Positions 50,353 to 59,138 of a stretch of 64,000 bases of DNA are shown piece by piece. Position 1 is the first letter of the stretch. Each line of letters starts with the position of its first letter. The notes under the pieces are model-generated. The model did not search any database. It saw only the letters and a program-made list of their open reading frames with translations, and was not told the DNA's origin. The DNA is from Bacilli bacterium (GTDB lineage: Bacteria; Bacillota_I; Bacilli_A; RFN20; CAG-288): the NCBI GenBank assembly GCA_900770925.1, contig CAAGLY010000013.1:26016-90015 (forward strand), written 5' to 3'. The position numbers and the translations under genes are program-made.

Positions 50353-51813
50353 CTATTCGGCAAAGAAACGAGAGACAAGATCACGAGAGTACTCGCAAGT
50401 CTCATCCCTGTCGCCGAAGGACCTGATTTCACCTGCATAGTAGGTGTTCTTCTGGCCCTGCCTGGCTTCGACTTTATCATACCAGCCATCCTTATAGTCC
50501 TCAGAATAGACATGCGGGAAGTAATAAGGCTGGAACTTGTAGATGACATTCGGCTTGCCGTCAATGTATTCCGGCGGGCAGTCGAAGTCTTTCCTGTCCT
50601 GATAGGCAATCGGAAGAGTTGCTTCATAGTCAAGCTCTTTTCCGCCATTGTAGGTCTTATGATGACGTAAGGTATAGGTAACAATCGGCCTATCGGGTTC
50701 ATTGACCCAGCGGCGATAGTAGATCCTGACATGGCCCATTCTTTCCGGAACCATGTTGTCGACGATGTAGTAAGAGACATCCGGATACTTGGCTTTTTCA
50801 ACCGTCCTAGCCTGAGTATCATAACGTTCGTAGTCAATCTTGGAGAACAGAGCACGCTCTTCATCCGTGACATCAAGCCACTTATCAAGAGAAATCGTGG
50901 TCGGATTGTTGAGCGGATTCTTCTCAGTAGCAACCTGAAGCGGGCAGGTGATAATCATCTTGTCAAAGACTTCTTCTTTGCCATTGACCGTGATCGTAAC
51001 CTTATCGCCACGGACAACCTTGGTGATATCGGAGTTAAGAACTGCCGGATGTTTCAGCTTAGCATTGAGAGCTTCATAGATAGACTGAGTTCCATCTTTC
51101 CAAGTCCAGAGGTTGATCTTAACGAAGTTCCTCATGGTCTTGAAATCAAGATACTTCAGGACATAGCCAGCCGGGATTTCATCGAAGAAACCATAACCGA
51201 AGGCAGTGAACGGCTGAATCCAGACTTCCGTGACAAGCGGACATCCGTTCCTCTTGCAGAACTGATCGAACGGCCTATAAAGGTCTTTCAGATTCGGGTT
51301 CTCGCCAGAGACCGGTTCACGTCCCTTGGTAGCGGCATAGCCCTGGTATTTACCCTGAGCAACACCAATATGTCCAGTAACATCATATCCTTTATATTTG
51401 GTTTCAAGGATATGGCCGAACTTCCTGATCTGTTTCTGTAACTTCTTCCTGTGAAGGGCATCCTTAGGATGCTTTAAGAAATACTTGAACGGAGATTTCC
51501 TTGCGGTTTCGGTATCCCAGCGATAATCCCTGCGTCCATCCGGATACTTATAGTTGCGGAAAAGAACCGGGCCATCCGGTTTCACTCCGGTCCAATCCAT
51601 AATATCCTGAATAGCATAGTAGTTCGGAACACCCATGATAGCGCCCATCTCATAACGTTTTCCGTGATAAGACGGAGAGTGGCACTTTCCGCCGACATGG
51701 TCAGTACGCTCGAAAATGGTGTAGTTTTCGAACCCTTTCTGCTCTAAATACCTACCAGCAGCAAGGCCGGCCGGTCCACCGCCGATAATGGCAATGCGAA
51801 CATTCTTGTCCAT
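50353..51813 (-). CDS. FAD-dependent polyenoic fatty acid isomerase-like protein
   Basis: 486 aa flavoprotein of the amine-oxidase/phytoene-desaturase fold with the dinucleotide motif IIGGGPAGLAAG at residues 9-20 and a GGKCHSPSYHGKRYEMGAIMG block near 41-61. The whole chain, including FTAFGYGFFDE, YVLKYLDF, WTWKDGTQ, YYFPHVYSEDYKDGWYDKVE and YAGEI, follows what I remember of Cutibacterium acnes polyenoic fatty acid isomerase, which makes conjugated linoleic acid. Reading AGG as Met improves the match at AAGMYLEQ (51751-51753), GHVMIYY, EAMQG and GEIMSFG (50422-50424). It is divergent from an acyl ligase-ACP-thioesterase operon, which supports a fatty-acid substrate. Confidence 0.82.
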   Translation of the reverse strand: MDKNVRIAIIGGGPAGLAAGRYLEQKGFENYTIFERTDHVGGKCHSPSYHGKRYEMGAIMGVPNYYAIQDIMDWTGVKPDGPVLFRNYKYPDGRRDYRWDTETARKSPFKYFLKHPKDALHRKKLQKQIRKFGHILETKYKGYDVTGHIGVAQGKYQGYAATKGREPVSGENPNLKDLYRPFDQFCKRNGCPLVTEVWIQPFTAFGYGFFDEIPAGYVLKYLDFKTMRNFVKINLWTWKDGTQSIYEALNAKLKHPAVLNSDITKVVRGDKVTITVNGKEEVFDKMIITCPLQVATEKNPLNNPTTISLDKWLDVTDEERALFSKIDYERYDTQARTVEKAKYPDVSYYIVDNMVPERMGHVRIYYRRWVNEPDRPIVTYTLRHHKTYNGGKELDYEATLPIAYQDRKDFDCPPEYIDGKPNVIYKFQPYYFPHVYSEDYKDGWYDKVEARQGQKNTYYAGEIRSFGDRDETCEYSRDLVSRFFAE

Positions 51814-51848
51814 ATGATATCCCCCTTTAAGAAATGTAAGCCATATCT

Positions 51849-51876
51849 ATTTTAATACACTCTAGCAAAAATGTAA
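51849..51876 (-). promoter_or_regulatory. promoter of the isomerase gene
   Basis: On the minus strand TTACAT, a 16-base spacer and TAAAAT, about 36 bases before ATG; the leader holds a GGGGG ribosome site. Confidence 0.5.
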
Positions 51877-51924
51877 CAGCTTTCAAGAGAAATGGGGTAC
51901 AATTTAATAGGGGACATTAAAAAG

Positions 51925-53247
51925 ATGGACAAACACAAAAAAATTGTTGAAATAATTAAGTCAGCAGACCCAGACAAACCTCTTTTCAGTTATTTTCTCC
52001 TCGATAGCAGGATGAATGTTACCTATGGAAAATTCCTTGATGCAATCATTTCCTGCCCGGAAATCAAAGGAAAGACATTTGTCTGGCTAGGTGATAACAG
52101 CTATAGTTCTCTTCTTCTTCTCTTTTCTCTTGCCTACCAGAAAAAGACAATCGTCTTACTCAATCCGCTCGATGATGAGATGGCAAGGAAGGAGAAAAGG
52201 AGCAGCCTTCCTTTAGACGGAATCATCAAAGGAAAGGATAGGATCACTTATCCGACCAATCGGGCAAACGATAACAAGGAAGCCTATTTCTATTTCTATA
52301 CTTCCGGAACGACATCCTCTTCCAAAGCAGTCGTCCTTACAGAAGAGAACCTGTGTGCTTCCTGTTATAACGGTTCCTATTGTCTGCCTTTATCAGAAGA
52401 CGATGTCTTCCTTTCTATGCTTCCTTTATTCCATGTATTCGGATTTGTCTGCGCTCTTCTCTGGCCAAGGCAGTGCCATGCCCGGATTTGTCTATCCAGA
52501 GGATTCCGTTCCATTCAGCAGGACTTTGCTTCCTATAAACCGACTGCAGTATCTCTCGTTCCGCAGTTTGCTTCTAGGCTACTACGTTTCCATCTGGTCA
52601 ATCCAGAGAGGAAAACCATCTTAATCGGAGCAGGAGACTGCTCCGATGAAGTCATTGATGCCTTGAAAGCAAGGAAGATCAGAGTCTCCTTCGGATACGG
52701 AAGGACAGAGACATCTTCCGGTCTCGCTTTATCCTTAGGGGAAGATTCAAGAGCAAGGACTATCTGTCCGGAAGTGAAAATCAGAATTGATCCTCGTGAC
52801 AAGGAAATCCTTGTCCATGCTCCGACCGTATTAAGGAAAGGATATCTTGACGGCGGAAAACTGATTGAACCTGTCTTAGAAGAAGGGTATTACCGGACAG
52901 GAGATCTCGGTGAGATTGATCAGGAAGGGAAACTTCATCTTATCGGAAGAAAGAAGGAAATCCTTGTTCTTCCTACCGGAACCAAGATTTTCCTTCCGGA
53001 ATACGAAGGAAAACTGTCCACATACCTGAAAGAAGGTGAATTTGCAGTCACTTTAAACAAAGAGAAGCAGGTTGTCCTTCATATCTATACGAAAGAAGAT
53101 AAGGAAGAAGTGAAGAAGAAAGTCGACCAGTTCAACGATAGCTATGCGCGGGGAGAGCAGATTTCCGATATTATTTTCTCTTCTGCTCCGCTAGCAAAGA
53201 CGGCAACTGGTAAAATAAAGAGATATCAATTAGAAGAGGGGGAGTAA
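51925..53247 (+). CDS. AMP-binding acyl-activating enzyme (acyl-CoA/acyl-ACP synthetase)
   Basis: Adenylate-forming enzyme that activates fatty acids with ATP. Start at ATG 51925, since AGGGGAC precedes it and a TACAAT -10 box lies between it and an earlier ATG. Marks: P-loop-like YTSGTTSSSKAVVL near 124-137, GYGMTETSSG near 256 (Met is AGG at 52702-52704) and GYYRTGDLG near 319 with Arg as CGG. At 440 aa it is shorter than usual (500-550), mainly in the N-terminal part. The next gene encodes an acyl carrier protein, so the acceptor may be ACP. Confidence 0.88.
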   Translation: MDKHKKIVEIIKSADPDKPLFSYFLLDSRMNVTYGKFLDAIISCPEIKGKTFVWLGDNSYSSLLLLFSLAYQKKTIVLLNPLDDEMARKEKRSSLPLDGIIKGKDRITYPTNRANDNKEAYFYFYTSGTTSSSKAVVLTEENLCASCYNGSYCLPLSEDDVFLSMLPLFHVFGFVCALLWPRQCHARICLSRGFRSIQQDFASYKPTAVSLVPQFASRLLRFHLVNPERKTILIGAGDCSDEVIDALKARKIRVSFGYGRTETSSGLALSLGEDSRARTICPEVKIRIDPRDKEILVHAPTVLRKGYLDGGKLIEPVLEEGYYRTGDLGEIDQEGKLHLIGRKKEILVLPTGTKIFLPEYEGKLSTYLKEGEFAVTLNKEKQVVLHIYTKEDKEEVKKKVDQFNDSYARGEQISDIIFSSAPLAKTATGKIKRYQLEEGE

Positions 53248-53249
53248 TC

Positions 53250-53507
53250 ATGAGGCAGCACGAAGAAATTAAACAGAAAACCATCAGAATCATCAAGGAA
53301 AACCTTCCCGAGTTCAAAGACAGGGACATAAAAGAAGATACCCGCATCAACACGGCCAAAGGATTGGATAGCAGGACCTTCATCTATGTCAGGTGCAAGA
53401 TTGAATCGGATTTCGGAATCAAGATTCCGGAAAAGAAATGGCAGAAGAGGGTCACTCTTTCGGATAGGATCACTTCCATCGAGGCTGCACTGAGAAAGAA
53501 GGCCTAA
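53250..53507 (+). CDS. acyl carrier protein
   Basis: 85 aa. The phosphopantetheine site is GLDSMTF near residues 36-42 (Met from AGG), with Ser as the attachment point, and the second helix is followed by IESDFGIKIPEKKW. It is more basic than FASII AcpP. It starts 2 bp after the acyl-activating gene and ends 4 bp before the thioesterase gene, so it is probably a dedicated carrier of this cassette. Confidence 0.86.
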   Translation: MRQHEEIKQKTIRIIKENLPEFKDRDIKEDTRINTAKGLDSRTFIYVRCKIESDFGIKIPEKKWQKRVTLSDRITSIEAALRKKA

Positions 53508-53511
53508 AAAG

Positions 53512-54216
53512 ATGTCTGGCTTTGAAACGGACATCCAGATCCGTTCCTTTCAGGTAGACATTAATCAGAATCTGACCATCCCTTCTTTATTATCTATCAA
53601 TCAGGAAAGGGCAATCCATCACACCGAAAGGCTCGGATACGGAAAAGATAAGACGTTAGACAAAGGTTATCTCTGGGTCATTGCGGCCCAGCATTTTGAA
53701 ATCGATACGCTTCCTGTCTATGGGCAGGATGTCACGCTTATCACCTATCCCGGAAAACAGAGGAACTATTTCCTTCCCCGCTATTTAGAGATAAAAGACA
53801 GGAAAGGAAATACTCTCGTCCGGGGTTCAACCATCTGGACAAGGATCAATAAGAGAAGCCGGAAGATACTCAATCCTGAGAAAATCGGAATTCTAATTGA
53901 AGGAGAAGAAGTTAAGAATAGGCCATCGCCTTTCGGACGTCATTCCTTCCATCTCACTCTTCCAGATAGAAAGTTTATCAGGAAGGCAGACTATAGGAAC
54001 TGTGATCTGAATGGTCATATCAACAACACTAAGTATGTTGAGGAATGCAGGAAGCGGATACCGAAAGAATATCTGAAAAAACACCCGGTCAAAGTCATCG
54101 AAGCAAAATACAATCAGGAAGTCCGGTATGGGTTCGGGTTCATTGTCCACCATGCCAAGGAAAAGAGCGGCTACCTGTTTTCCAGTGTGCCGTTTACATT
54201 ATTTTTCGGTTTTTAA
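53512..54216 (+). CDS. acyl-ACP thioesterase
   Basis: Double hot-dog fold enzyme of the FatA/FatB type, 234 aa, which releases free fatty acids from acyl-ACP. The first hot dog holds RAIHHTERLGYG near 38 and the strand GSTIWTMIN near 104; the second carries DLNGHINNTKYV near 165-176, the catalytic Asn-His pair. AGG falls at WTM and DYM positions. Third gene of the ligase-ACP-thioesterase operon. Such bacterial forms are common in Firmicutes. Confidence 0.9.
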   Translation: MSGFETDIQIRSFQVDINQNLTIPSLLSINQERAIHHTERLGYGKDKTLDKGYLWVIAAQHFEIDTLPVYGQDVTLITYPGKQRNYFLPRYLEIKDRKGNTLVRGSTIWTRINKRSRKILNPEKIGILIEGEEVKNRPSPFGRHSFHLTLPDRKFIRKADYRNCDLNGHINNTKYVEECRKRIPKEYLKKHPVKVIEAKYNQEVRYGFGFIVHHAKEKSGYLFSSVPFTLFFGF

Positions 54217-54285
54217 ATAGTTTTTTCCATCCTTTTAGGATGGCAGTCTGTACTATACTTAATGTGGATATTAAAGGAGATGCTT

Positions 54286-55305
54286 ATGAAGACCATTCTT
54301 GTCACTGGCGGTGCTGGATTCATTGGTTCGCAGACTTGTCTTGAGCTGCTGAAAAAAGGATTCGATGTTGTCGTTGTCGATAATCTTGTCAATTCCTGCA
54401 GGGAAAGCCTTAACCGGGTTGAGAAACTTGCCGGAAAGAAGCTGAAATTCTACAATGCCGATATCCGGGATGAAAAGGAGTTAGACAGAATCTTCACAGA
54501 AAATCATGTCGATTCCGTTATTCACTTTGCCGCTCTTAAGGCAGTCGGAGAATCCTGTCTTAAACCGATTGAGTATTACGATAACAACATCAACGGAACG
54601 CTTGTCCTTCTGAAAGTCAGGAGAGAACATAACGTAAAGAGCATTATCTTCTCTTCTTCTGCCACAGTCTATGGTGTTCCGAAAAAGCTTCCGCTTGATG
54701 AAACCTGTGCAGCCACTTCCTCTCCCTCGCCCTATGGAGAGACCAAAGTCAGGATTGAGCGTAGGCTCACTGACGTTCAGAAAGCAGATCCTTCCTGGAA
54801 TATAGTTCTTCTCCGTTACTTCAATCCGATTGGTGCTGATCCGAGCGGTGAAATCGGCGAAAATCCTCGCGGTATTCCGAACAATCTCATGCCTTATATT
54901 GCCGATGTCGCTATCGGAAAGCTTGACCACCTGAGAGTCTTCGGAGATGATTATCCGACCAAAGACGGAACCGGTGTCCGTGACTATATCCACGTTGTCG
55001 ACTTAGCCTTAGGACATATCGCTGCCATCGAACACTGCGATAAGCCGGGTATCTTCATCTACAATTTAGGAACCGGAGTCGGTTATTCGGTCCTAGAGAT
55101 GGTTCACGCTTTCGAGAAAGCATCCGGGAAGAAAGTCCCCTATGTCATCGCCCCTCGCCGTCCTGGCGATATTGCCACCTGCTATGCCTCTGCTGAAAAA
55201 GCAAAGAAAGAGCTTGGCTGGGAAGCAAAGTATAACCTGGAAGACAGGTGCCGGGATGACTGGAACTGGATCAGCAAGAATCCGGACGGCTATCTTTCTA
55301 AATAG
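54286..55305 (+). CDS. galE: UDP-glucose 4-epimerase
   Basis: NAD-dependent short-chain dehydrogenase that interconverts UDP-galactose and UDP-glucose. Start at ATG 54286, with AAAGGAGA 8 bases upstream and a TATACT box at 54254-54259. Motifs: TGGAGFIGS at 6-14, SSSATVYG near 121-128, catalytic YGETK near 147, and RYFNPIGADPSGEIGE. In TKVMIERMLTD both Met are AGG (54751-54753, 54763-54765) while the Arg between is CGT. 339 aa as usual. It completes the Leloir pathway with galK and galT. Confidence 0.97.
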   Translation: MKTILVTGGAGFIGSQTCLELLKKGFDVVVVDNLVNSCRESLNRVEKLAGKKLKFYNADIRDEKELDRIFTENHVDSVIHFAALKAVGESCLKPIEYYDNNINGTLVLLKVRREHNVKSIIFSSSATVYGVPKKLPLDETCAATSSPSPYGETKVRIERRLTDVQKADPSWNIVLLRYFNPIGADPSGEIGENPRGIPNNLMPYIADVAIGKLDHLRVFGDDYPTKDGTGVRDYIHVVDLALGHIAAIEHCDKPGIFIYNLGTGVGYSVLEMVHAFEKASGKKVPYVIAPRRPGDIATCYASAEKAKKELGWEAKYNLEDRCRDDWNWISKNPDGYLSK

Positions 55306-55314
55306 GAGATTGAT

Positions 55315-55342
55315 TTGACTAATCCCTCTTGCTTCTTATAAT
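55315..55342 (+). promoter_or_regulatory. promoter embedded in the galE terminator
   Basis: TTGACT, a 16-base spacer and TATAAT (55337-55342). The -10 box forms the loop of the galE terminator hairpin. Start would be near 55349, 16 bases before the next ATG. Confidence 0.6.
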
Positions 55343-55359
55343 AGAAGCAAGAGGTTTTT
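55325..55359 (+). terminator. intrinsic terminator of galE
   Basis: CCTCTTGCTTCT, loop TATAAT, AGAAGCAAGAGG, followed by TTTTT: a perfect 12-bp stem starting 20 bp after the galE stop. Confidence 0.85.
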
Positions 55360-55364
55360 ATTTA

Positions 55365-56222
55365 ATGAAAACAACATTGGTTGTCATGGCAGCCGGTATG
55401 GGCTCCCGTTTTGGCGGACTGAAACAGGCTGCTGCTATTACAGATGATGGAAGAGGAATCCTTGATTTCTCCTGCTACGATGCAAAGAAAGCCGGATTCG
55501 ATGATGTCGTCTTCATTCTCCGTGAAGGAATCGAAGAGGAATTCAAAGAACGGATCGGAAACCGAATTGCCAAAACCAGGCCGGTCAGCTACATCATCCA
55601 GACCTGCAAGGAGAAGCCGGCTGAAAGAAAGAAGCCGCTCGGAACCGGGCAGGCCATCTATGTCTGCAAGGATGCCGTGAAGAATCCTTTCTGTATCATC
55701 AATTCAGATGACTACTACGGAGAGCATGCCTTCAAGCAGATCCACGACCATCTTGCAAAGGCAAAGAAAGGCGAATACGCTAGGGTCAGCTATCGCTTAG
55801 ATAAGACCTTAAGCGATAACGGAACAGTCAACCGCGGTGTCTGCACCATTAAGGACGGATATCTTGTCAAGACGATTGAGGCTCTAGATATCGATAAGAA
55901 CGGGCACGGATTCAGGGACGGAAAAGAAGTCACTCTGCCGAGGGACACCCAGGTCAGCAGGAATCTCTGGGGACTTACTCCGGATATCTTCGATTATCTC
56001 GGCGAAGGATACAATGCTTTCTTAAAGCATGCTAATTTAATGAAGGATGAATTCTTCATCCAGGATGGAATCAATGACGGCATCAGCCATGGGGCAACAG
56101 TCAAAGTCTATCATAACGAGGACCGCTGGTACGGAAGGACCTACAGAGAAGATCTTCCCGTCGTCCATGATGCTATCGAACAGCTAATCAAAGACGGAAT
56201 CTATCCATCCGATAAAAAGTAA
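55365..56222 (+). CDS. sugar nucleotidyltransferase (NTP_transferase family)
   Basis: 285 aa from the ATG at 55365; the longer TTG frame begins inside the terminator hairpin. The nucleotide-binding motif is MAAGMGSRFGGLKQ at 8-21, and INSDDYYGEHAF near 108 carries the metal-binding Asp pair. It belongs with glucose-1-phosphate uridylyl/thymidylyltransferase-like proteins that in Firmicutes lack a firm substrate. Next to galE, a UDP-hexose role is likely (inference). The ribosome site is weak (CAAGAGG, 10 bases upstream). Confidence 0.85.
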   Translation: MKTTLVVMAAGMGSRFGGLKQAAAITDDGRGILDFSCYDAKKAGFDDVVFILREGIEEEFKERIGNRIAKTRPVSYIIQTCKEKPAERKKPLGTGQAIYVCKDAVKNPFCIINSDDYYGEHAFKQIHDHLAKAKKGEYARVSYRLDKTLSDNGTVNRGVCTIKDGYLVKTIEALDIDKNGHGFRDGKEVTLPRDTQVSRNLWGLTPDIFDYLGEGYNAFLKHANLMKDEFFIQDGINDGISHGATVKVYHNEDRWYGRTYREDLPVVHDAIEQLIKDGIYPSDKK

Positions 56223-56229
56223 TATCATT

Positions 56230-56257
56230 AAAAGAGGCGAATTAACCGCCTCTTTTT
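56230..56257 (+). terminator. intrinsic terminator of the nucleotidyltransferase gene
   Basis: AAAGAGGCG aattaac CGCCTCTTTTT, 8 bp after the stop codon. Confidence 0.88.
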
Positions 56258-56399
56258 CTGTTCTATAAGTTGTTTCTGATTCGGTGAGTCCTGATCCCGC
56301 CATCTTCAGAGATAGAATACTGTTCCTTGTTTATCTGTTCATTGACGGATTTGGCTTTTCTTTCCGTTTAAGATAAAATATCCACGGCAGGAGAGAAGG

Positions 56400-57569
56400 A
56401 TGAATAATAACGAATTACCAGAAAGAATAAATACTGTTAACGCTTCCAGTAAGAAGGATGATCCGAAGATTATCGATGTCAGTCCGGATGATATCCAGAT
56501 TGTCGATAACGATAGGGAGAGGTCTTTTAAGGAATATCAGGATAACCATATCAAGTCAGCCAGAGAGAGACGAAGCCGGGTCATCCTTATCCTCCTTACT
56601 TTAATGGGATACCTTGTCGGTATCGGTCTTTTTGCCTCCATCACCAGAAACATCTATGAGCTCAATTCTATTGCCGGATACTGTGTCGGCGGTTTATTGA
56701 CTCTCTTCTATACCATTCTCTTTGTCCTGATTCTCAGGGACATCTATAGCAAGCATTCCTTCGATTTAGATTTTTCCTCTAAACCAGGTTCTAAGAACGC
56801 AGAGCACAAGAATAACCGGGTGAGATGGGAAAGGGCAGAGAATATCGTCAATCAGAACGGCGCCATCCATAATCTCTACACCAAAAAGAAAGATCATAAT
56901 CAGGCCCTTGATGAGATTGAAAAAGCAGTCATCCGGTACGGACGGAAGTTTCCCTCCTATAAAAGCAGTGATTCCCAGAAACTAGCTGAGAATCTCTCCG
57001 TCAGGAGGAAAAAGAACGGTGTCATCTATAAAAAAGCAAAAGCCATCATCTGGAAAAAAGCAGTTCTCTGCGGAACACTGACAGCAATCACACCCGATAC
57101 CCTTGTCGATGCCGGCATCATTGTCGTCAAGAACAGGGAAAGGATTAAAGATATTATCTGGCTCTACGGATTCCGTCCTTCCGATGCGGAGAGGAATCGG
57201 ATCAGGCTGAAGGTCATCACCTCTGCCTGTGTCGGCCTCGGTCTCAGTTCCAGGCCAAGAGGCGCTTCTTTAGCTTCCAAGATATTCAAGAAAGACTCTA
57301 ATTCCACTAGGGTTCAGAGGTTAGGTTCGGTCATCGATAGGGGTGCCCAGTTCATCGGAAACGGAGCAATGACCTATATCATCGGACGATATACGATCCG
57401 TGCCAGGATCAGCGAATACAGAAGGCAGGATATCTTCCGTAAACAGATTGCGAACAGGGATGAAAGGTACCTTGAGCCATGTGACAGGAAAGAACTTTCC
57501 AGTCAGATTAAGATTCAGGTCAAAGAATACAAATCAGAGAAGAGCAAGGAGAAGGCTGAAAAAGCCTGA
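56400..57569 (+). CDS. YcjF/DUF697-like membrane protein
   Basis: 389 aa. A charged N-terminus, two membrane helices at about 61-84 and 95-117, a basic middle part, then a hydrophobic region where ITPDTLVDAGIIVVKNxExIKDIIWLYGFRP, with both x as Met from AGG, follows the DUF697 pattern (DA, hydrophobic helix, MIxxIAxLYGxRP). Under the standard code these two positions would be Arg and spoil the match. DUF697 proteins are stress-linked in proteobacteria; the role here is unknown. The gene has GGAGAGAAGG before ATG and ends 2 bp from the converging AlbA_2 gene, with no terminator between. Confidence 0.6.
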   Translation: MNNNELPERINTVNASSKKDDPKIIDVSPDDIQIVDNDRERSFKEYQDNHIKSARERRSRVILILLTLMGYLVGIGLFASITRNIYELNSIAGYCVGGLLTLFYTILFVLILRDIYSKHSFDLDFSSKPGSKNAEHKNNRVRWERAENIVNQNGAIHNLYTKKKDHNQALDEIEKAVIRYGRKFPSYKSSDSQKLAENLSVRRKKNGVIYKKAKAIIWKKAVLCGTLTAITPDTLVDAGIIVVKNRERIKDIIWLYGFRPSDAERNRIRLKVITSACVGLGLSSRPRGASLASKIFKKDSNSTRVQRLGSVIDRGAQFIGNGAMTYIIGRYTIRARISEYRRQDIFRKQIANRDERYLEPCDRKELSSQIKIQVKEYKSEKSKEKAEKA

Positions 57570-57571
57570 TT

Positions 57572-59032
57572 TTACCGGATTACCCAGGTTCCCTTACGTT
57601 TAGAACCATTTCTTTGTAGTTTTCCTTCTGCCGTCAGTTCCCGGATATAAGTCTGAACAGAGGTTTTGCTAAGTCCGGTTTTCATCCTTAATTCCTTAGT
57701 CGTAATACTTGGAATAGCTTTCATCTGAGAGATAATCATATCTTTTACTGCTTCTGGATTACCCCGGACCTTCTTTTCTGATTTTTTCTCGTTTTTCGGC
57801 TTAACAAACGGTTCAGTTTTAATTTCTGACATGCTTTCCTTCTCTTGGGAAGGCAATACCGGTCTTGCTTTACCAAAACTGCGTTCGAAAGCAAAAGGTA
57901 TCGTTACCCGGACAAAATCTTTTGCGATATCGAAGGCTTTCTCTCCGTATTCGCTAGCAATACGGACAACGCCTCTTCCGGAACGCTCACTGATGCGTAA
58001 CTGAAGGAAAATCTCTGCCAACTCACGGCATCTCGGCTCACTTTTGCCAGAGAAGAACCCCATCTTCGTCTGTCCATGGGGAAGAGAACCATAGGATAGG
58101 ATTTCAATCCGATCCGAAAAGATAGAAACCATAGGTGCATTAAGACTAACCCAGTCATTATGGATAAACGCGTTAAGCAGGGCTTCCCGGAAACACTGAG
58201 AATTAAACAGAGGAATATCATCTCTAGCCACAACCCGGTTTGCTTCGTTTGTTCTGACAATGTTAAAGGAATCCATGAAGTTCAGAATCTTATCGACAGT
58301 CAGAAGAATACACTGTCTGCCAAAATCATTAAGGGAATACTGCGCGTCTGCTTTACTCTTTCCGGAAAACACACTGACACGGCAGGTAATATCATTTTCA
58401 TCGGAAAACAGGAATGCCAGCTCATTGTAGGTGTTTGTTTTTTGCTTAAAAAATCGCCTATTTGTCCGGTAAGTTTCCTCATTTAACGGTAATCCGGCAG
58501 AAGTGAAATAAGAAAGAAGTTGGGTGAAATGAAGATCAGGAACCGGAGAAGCTGTATTTAGGATAGTCGGTTCTCCCTCTTTCAGGATCATCCAGAGATT
58601 CGCCTCCCGCTCCGGATATCTTCTCAGCTGCTCTTTGCTTGAACCAATCCGGATAAATCTCTGTTTGTCGAATTCTGTAACAACCTTCTTTGCAGCAGGA
58701 ATCTCCAAGCAGACAATTCTGCCTTCCGGCAAATGATAAGTTTCAAATTCAAAAGCAATGTTAGGGGAAAGCAGACGGGCGAGATAATGCTTTAAAGGCT
58801 CATGATCCTTAACATCCGTTTCCGGATCAAACGTCGTTCCAACAATTTCTCTCGTTTTATCCCGAACGCCCCAGATGAAATAGGCGAATTCCTCGCCGTG
58901 ATAAGCAGCAGAATTCGAAAGAGCACTGATATATTCACCAAGCTCATCCTTATTGAACCAGTTCTCTTTGTACTCAACCCATTCTTTTTCTTCGTGGCTT
59001 CGAATCAGATTCTCAATAAATTCTCTATTCAT
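57572..59032 (-). CDS. AlbA_2 (Schlafen-type) DNA-binding domain protein, second copy
   Basis: 486 aa, the same domain order as the protein at 19025 but only distantly alike. N-terminal AlbA_2 (EWVEYKENWF near 17, then ALSNSAAYHGEEFAYFIWGVRD near 38 and QRFIRIGSSKEQL near 124), a middle ATPase-like domain with FREALLNAFIHNDW near 283 and LSYGSLPHG near 310, and a C-terminal winged helix (ITTKELRMKTGLSKTSVQTYIREL). It is probably a transcriptional regulator acting on its own promoter, where 12-bp tandem repeats overlap the -35 region. Confidence 0.82.
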   Translation of the reverse strand: MNREFIENLIRSHEEKEWVEYKENWFNKDELGEYISALSNSAAYHGEEFAYFIWGVRDKTREIVGTTFDPETDVKDHEPLKHYLARLLSPNIAFEFETYHLPEGRIVCLEIPAAKKVVTEFDKQRFIRIGSSKEQLRRYPEREANLWMILKEGEPTILNTASPVPDLHFTQLLSYFTSAGLPLNEETYRTNRRFFKQKTNTYNELAFLFSDENDITCRVSVFSGKSKADAQYSLNDFGRQCILLTVDKILNFMDSFNIVRTNEANRVVARDDIPLFNSQCFREALLNAFIHNDWVSLNAPMVSIFSDRIEILSYGSLPHGQTKMGFFSGKSEPRCRELAEIFLQLRISERSGRGVVRIASEYGEKAFDIAKDFVRVTIPFAFERSFGKARPVLPSQEKESMSEIKTEPFVKPKNEKKSEKKVRGNPEAVKDMIISQMKAIPSITTKELRMKTGLSKTSVQTYIRELTAEGKLQRNGSKRKGTWVIR

Positions 59033-59055
59033 AACTGCGGCATTCCTCTAAAACA

Positions 59056-59083
59056 ATTATATCAGAAGCAAAAAACTGAGCAA
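59056..59083 (-). promoter_or_regulatory. promoter of the second AlbA_2 gene
   Basis: On the minus strand TTGCTC (59078-59083), a 16-base spacer and TATAAT (59056-59061), with AGAGGAA as ribosome site in the leader. The -35 hexamer is part of the tandem repeat. Confidence 0.6.
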
Positions 59084-59110
59084 AAAACTGAGCAAAAAAC
59101 TGAGCAAAAA
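59068..59110. repeat. 12-bp tandem repeat, three full copies and a partial one
   Basis: GCAAAAAACTGA occurs at 59068, 59080 and 59092 without change, and GCAAAAA follows at 59104. The array covers the -35 box and upstream region of the AlbA_2 gene and touches the csoR terminator. Confidence 0.95.
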
Positions 59111-59136
59111 GCAGCCGGCTTCCACCGGCTGCTTTT
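59107..59136 (-). terminator. intrinsic terminator of the copper operon
   Basis: On the minus strand AAAAGCAGCCGG, a short loop, CCGGCTGCTTTTT; it follows the csoR stop codon directly. Confidence 0.85.
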
Positions 59137-59138
59137 CC

